From: HRBIN30 sp964534275
GTDB taxonomy: Bacteria > Desulfobacterota > Binatia > HRBIN30
Reading direction: 5' to 3'
Assembly (NCBI GenBank): GCA_964534275.1
Contig: CAZHQG010000014.1
Coordinates: 40,117 to 104,116 of the forward strand
Length of the DNA stretch: 64,000 bases
The position numbers and the translations under genes are program-made. Under the pieces are notes generated by a model. The model worked only from the letters and a program-made list of their open reading frames with translations. It ran no database searches and was not told the DNA's origin. Of the stretch, positions 60,919 to 64,000 are shown one piece after another; the first letter of the stretch is position 1; each line of letters opens with the position of its first letter.

Positions 60919-63724
60919 GAGCGAGGGTCTCGATCACAGCCGCGCACCGCCGACACAACCCTGGGTGGGTTTTGTGCTGGCCCACGGTCGGGCTGTAATT
61001 CCAACAGCGCTGACACTTTTCGCCTCGTGCCCGTTCGACTTGAACACGCAACTCCGGGAGCACCGGGCTTGTCGCTGCGGTCGGCAACTGGTCGCTCCAT
61101 TCGACTTGAGACACGATGAACACAGCCGGGAGCTCCTCGAGATACTCTCGCAGCAGGTCCCCCAGCGGGCCGACCGCAGACAGCCGCACAAGCGCATCGA
61201 GGGAGTGCCCGATCAGATCCGCTCGGCGCGCATCCTCGAGCGCTTTGGTCACCGCTGCCCGTACTTCGAAGATCCGTTCCCAGCGCTGGAACAACGCGTC
61301 GTCACGCGGCAAGTCCTCCCGGAATTGCAAGAAAAACACGCTCTCCGCACGGTTCCCAGGAACGTACCCGAGAAGTTCTTCCGCAGTAAACGAAAGAATC
61401 GGTGCCATGACCCGCACCAACGAATCCAACAACTCGTACAGCACCGTTTGCGCTGCACGCCGGGCGGGGGCGTCGGCGGCCGACGTGTACAGCCGGTCCT
61501 TCACGATATCGAGGTACAATGCGCTAAGATCGACCGCGCAAAAGTTCACCAACTGTTGCACGACCAAGTGGAACTGGAATTGGTCGTATGCCCGGCGCAC
61601 CCGCTGCTGAAACTCCGCGGCGCGGTGCAAAATCCAACGATCCAGTTCCGGCAAGTTCTCTAGGTGAACCCGGTGGCGCGCGGGGTCGAAATCGTACAGG
61701 TTGCCGAGCAAGAACCGGCAGGTGTTCCGGATCTTCCGGTACGACTCCAGCAGCGGATTCAACAAGGACTTCGAAAACGATACGTCGGCCGTGTAATCCA
61801 CCGAGGCAAACAACAAACGCAGGACCTCGGCTCCGTGCTGGCGAATGATTTCCTCCGGGGCCACCACGTTCCCCAGCGACTTGGACATTTTTTTCGCAGC
61901 TTCATCGAGAATCAGCCCATGGGTCAGCACGGCGCGGTACGGTGCGGCATCGCGCGTCGCCACTGCCGTCAGCAGCGACACTTGGAACCAGCCGCGGTGC
62001 TGGTCGACCGCCTCCACGTACAAATCCGCCGGCCAGCGTAGCTCCGGGCGCTGCTCCAACACGGCGGCGTGAGAACAACCCGCATCGAACCACACGTCGA
62101 GAATGTTGGTGTCTTTCTCGAACTCGCGGCTGCCGCAAGCACACTGTTTGCCGGGCGGCAGCAAATCCGACGGCGGGAGCTCGTACCACACATCCGAGCC
62201 GCGCTCTGAAAACAGCCGCTCCACGTGTTGAATCGTTTCCGGGTCGAACGTGAACTCCCCGCACTGCACGCAGCGAAACGCGGGGATGGGTACGCCCCAG
62301 GCACGCTGACGCGAAAGGCACCAGTCGGGGCGGTGTTGAACCATGTTGTAAATCCGGTCGTGCCCCCACGAGGGAAGCCAGGAAACCTTGTCGATTTGCG
62401 CCAGCGCCCGCTGCCGGAGCTCGGCATGATCGACGCGCAAAAACCACTGCTCCGTGGCGCGGAAAATCAGCGGCTGTTTGCAGCGCCAACAATGCGGGTA
62501 CGAGTGCCGCAATCGCTCGACCTTGAGCAAATGCCCAGCTTCGTCGATGGCCCGGACCACATCCTCGTTCGCCTCGAATACCGGCTTTCCGGCAAACGGC
62601 CCAGCCTCGTCGGTAAACCGTCCCGTCCCGTCGACTGGGGTGAGCACCGGCAAACCGTACTTCTGGCCTACGGAAAAGTCCTCGTACCCGTGGCCAGGTG
62701 CCGTGTGCACGCAACCAGTGCCCACGTCGGCCGTGACGTGCGACTCGAAGACCAACCGCGACGGGCGGTCGAACAGCGGGTGACGAAACACATCCCGACC
62801 ATCCAAGGAAGTAAGGTCGACGGGAATCCGTCGTTCCGCCGTTTTTCCCACGGCAGCTAAAAACGCATCCGCCAAGCGTTCGGCCACGATGTACAAGGCA
62901 CCGTCGACCTCCAAAGCAACGTACTCCAAATGTGGGTTCAGACACACGGCAAGGTTGGCCGGCAAGGTCCACGGTGTGGTGGTCCAAATCACCACGAAAA
63001 TGTGGGCGGATTTTTCCGCCAGTCGCGCCCGATCCTCGGGGCGCTTGGCCATTTGTTGTGCATCCTGCGCAGTGCCAACGAACGGGAAACGCACAAAAAT
63101 CGAGGGCGAAACGTGCTCGCTGTACTCCACCTCCGCCTCGGCCAGTGCGGTGCCGCAAACCGTGCACCAGTGCACCGGGCGCAAGCCGCGGTAAATGTAC
63201 CCTCCTTGCACCAGCTCGCGGAACACCCGCACAATGTGTCCCTCGTATTCCGGCGACATAGTCAGGTACGGGCGTTCCCAATCACCCAACACGCCGAGAC
63301 GTTTGAACTCGCTCCGCTGAATGCTGACGAACTTTTCGGCGTAAGCCCGGCAGCGACGGCGGATTTCAAGCTGACTCATCCCTCGAGCCTTGGAACCGAG
63401 CTCCTTCATGACCTGGTGCTCGATGGGCATGCCGTGGCAGTCCCAACCCGGAACGAACGGCACTCGGTAGCCGGAAAGCAACTTGGCCTTGAGCACCATG
63501 TCTTTGATGATCTTGTTCAGCGCCGTGCCCAAGTGCACGTGCCCGTTGGCGTAAGGCGGACCGTCGTGCAGAACATACAGAGGGCGCCCTGCGGTCTCCT
63601 GTTGCAGTCGCTCGTATAGGCGCTCCTGTTCCCAGCGCTGTACCCACCCCGGCTCGCGCTCCGGCAGGTTCGCCCGCATGGGAAAATCCGTCTTGGGCAG
63701 ATTCAAGGTTTCCTTGTAGTCCAT
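60911..63724 (-). CDS. ileS: Isoleucyl-tRNA synthetase
   Basis: This 937-residue class I synthetase has the HIGH-type motif in PPYANGHVHLGTALNK, the KMSKS motif in AKKMSKSLGN, a CP1 editing insertion (WTTTPWTLPANLAVCLNPHL, TAPGHGYEDFSVGQKYGLPV) and the C-terminal zinc finger CQRCWNYSPTVGQHK ... CRRC. It charges tRNA-Ile and edits mischarged valine. I start at the ATG at 63722-63724 (DYKETLNLPKTDFP), since the upstream extension is made by the short tandem repeat. lspA follows with an overlap. Confidence 0.97.
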   Translation of the reverse strand: MDYKETLNLPKTDFPMRANLPEREPGWVQRWEQERLYERLQQETAGRPLYVLHDGPPYANGHVHLGTALNKIIKDMVLKAKLLSGYRVPFVPGWDCHGMPIEHQVMKELGSKARGMSQLEIRRRCRAYAEKFVSIQRSEFKRLGVLGDWERPYLTMSPEYEGHIVRVFRELVQGGYIYRGLRPVHWCTVCGTALAEAEVEYSEHVSPSIFVRFPFVGTAQDAQQMAKRPEDRARLAEKSAHIFVVIWTTTPWTLPANLAVCLNPHLEYVALEVDGALYIVAERLADAFLAAVGKTAERRIPVDLTSLDGRDVFRHPLFDRPSRLVFESHVTADVGTGCVHTAPGHGYEDFSVGQKYGLPVLTPVDGTGRFTDEAGPFAGKPVFEANEDVVRAIDEAGHLLKVERLRHSYPHCWRCKQPLIFRATEQWFLRVDHAELRQRALAQIDKVSWLPSWGHDRIYNMVQHRPDWCLSRQRAWGVPIPAFRCVQCGEFTFDPETIQHVERLFSERGSDVWYELPPSDLLPPGKQCACGSREFEKDTNILDVWFDAGCSHAAVLEQRPELRWPADLYVEAVDQHRGWFQVSLLTAVATRDAAPYRAVLTHGLILDEAAKKMSKSLGNVVAPEEIIRQHGAEVLRLLFASVDYTADVSFSKSLLNPLLESYRKIRNTCRFLLGNLYDFDPARHRVHLENLPELDRWILHRAAEFQQRVRRAYDQFQFHLVVQQLVNFCAVDLSALYLDIVKDRLYTSAADAPARRAAQTVLYELLDSLVRVMAPILSFTAEELLGYVPGNRAESVFFLQFREDLPRDDALFQRWERIFEVRAAVTKALEDARRADLIGHSLDALVRLSAVGPLGDLLREYLEELPAVFIVSQVEWSDQLPTAATSPVLPELRVQVERARGEKCQRCWNYSPTVGQHKTHPGLCRRCAAVIETLAHG

Positions 63725-63792
63725 TCCCGGATGAGGATCCTTCGTAGCCACTTGAGCGGCCGCTTGTAGCAGGGGGGTCGGAGAGTTTTCAA

Positions 63793-63856
63793 ATTGAGAG
63801 ATTGAGAGATTGAGAGATTGAGAGATTGAGGGATTGAGGGATTGAGGGATTGGGGG
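63793..63856. repeat. 8-bp tandem repeat upstream of ileS
   Basis: Eight end-to-end copies of ATTGAGAG or close variants (four exact, then ATTGAGGG three times, then ATTGGGGG). It lies about 70 bp before the ileS start, on the 5' side of the transcript. Read on the minus strand the array would encode a Ser/Leu/Gln-rich tract in an extended ileS frame, which is not credible as part of the protein. Confidence 0.9.
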
Positions 63857-64000
63857 GCGGGAGAGGCGTTGTAGTCGTGCCGGGGGTATTTTCGTGGTGC
63901 CGAGTCGCATTCCTAAGTCGATGGTTCGCGTTCCAGAGTCGTAGTGGCGGTTCGCGCAACGCCCCTGCGACGTGTTGCACCGCAACCTGTGGTGGCGTGG

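Noticed and set aside
63793..63856. Possible CRISPR array
   Set aside because: The repeats are 8-bp units with no spacers, so it is a simple tandem repeat.

Overview
The window is GC-rich, densely packed chromosomal DNA from a Gram-negative bacterium. Outer-membrane and envelope genes support this: bamD, lspA, a CzcCBA tripartite pump, two beta-barrel-like outer-membrane proteins and several lipoboxes. Dockerin-like repeats joined by long Thr/Pro linkers, a NrdJ-type ribonucleotide reductase and the general gene mix point to a deltaproteobacterial-grade or Binatota-like lineage. That placement is inference, not proof.

Layout. 1-0.5 kb: start of dnaX and the SRP RNA gene, both minus. 0.9-1.8 kb: a small graveyard holding a frameshifted HicB-like gene, a four-helix-bundle gene bounded by a 12-bp inverted repeat, and a broken C-terminal remnant of a type I restriction specificity subunit. 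2-8.2 kb: 2-oxoglutarate dehydrogenase operon (sucA-sucB-lpdA) led by an orphan PTS EIIA domain. 8.4-19.3 kb: ribBA with a degenerate cyclohydrolase half, an outer-membrane protein, dsbD, a lipoprotein, a sensor kinase, a matrixin-like protease and a phospholipase C-like phosphoesterase. 19.5-21.7 kb: a CARF-adenosine deaminase fusion (Cad1-like), a cyclic-oligoadenylate-type CRISPR effector standing alone with no cas gene or array in the window. 21.8-31.8 kb: priA, a CzcCBA heavy-metal pump, a divergent DUF3187 protein and a methyltransferase. 32-36.7 kb: polA (proofreading site apparently lost) and an ECF sigma/anti-sigma operon. 37-40.8 kb: two large exported Cys-rich or dockerin-type proteins.

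41.6-49.1 kb: a tightly overlapping sulfur operon. It holds an E1-like activating enzyme, a MoaD/ThiS-type carrier whose Gly-Gly is capped by two residues, a CysM-type cysteine synthase, a second degraded E1-like protein, a radical SAM-like protein with unusual cysteine spacing, a DASS anion transporter, a universal-stress-like protein and ATP sulfurylase. Together these link sulfate uptake and activation to carrier-borne sulfide for cysteine, with an unassigned radical step.

49-64 kb: bamD, a four-helix protein, tRNA-Gly and tRNA-Cys, a PKD lipoprotein, peroxiredoxin and CDGSH proteins, a methyltransferase, Nudix and GH1 enzymes, a DciA-like protein, nrdJ behind a tandem NrdR-box promoter, a TetR regulator, lspA and ileS, with an 8-bp tandem repeat upstream of ileS.

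The leading candidates for unusual biology are the orphan Cad1-like effector and the sulfur-carrier/radical SAM operon. Many long antisense open frames exist because of the base composition and were not called.
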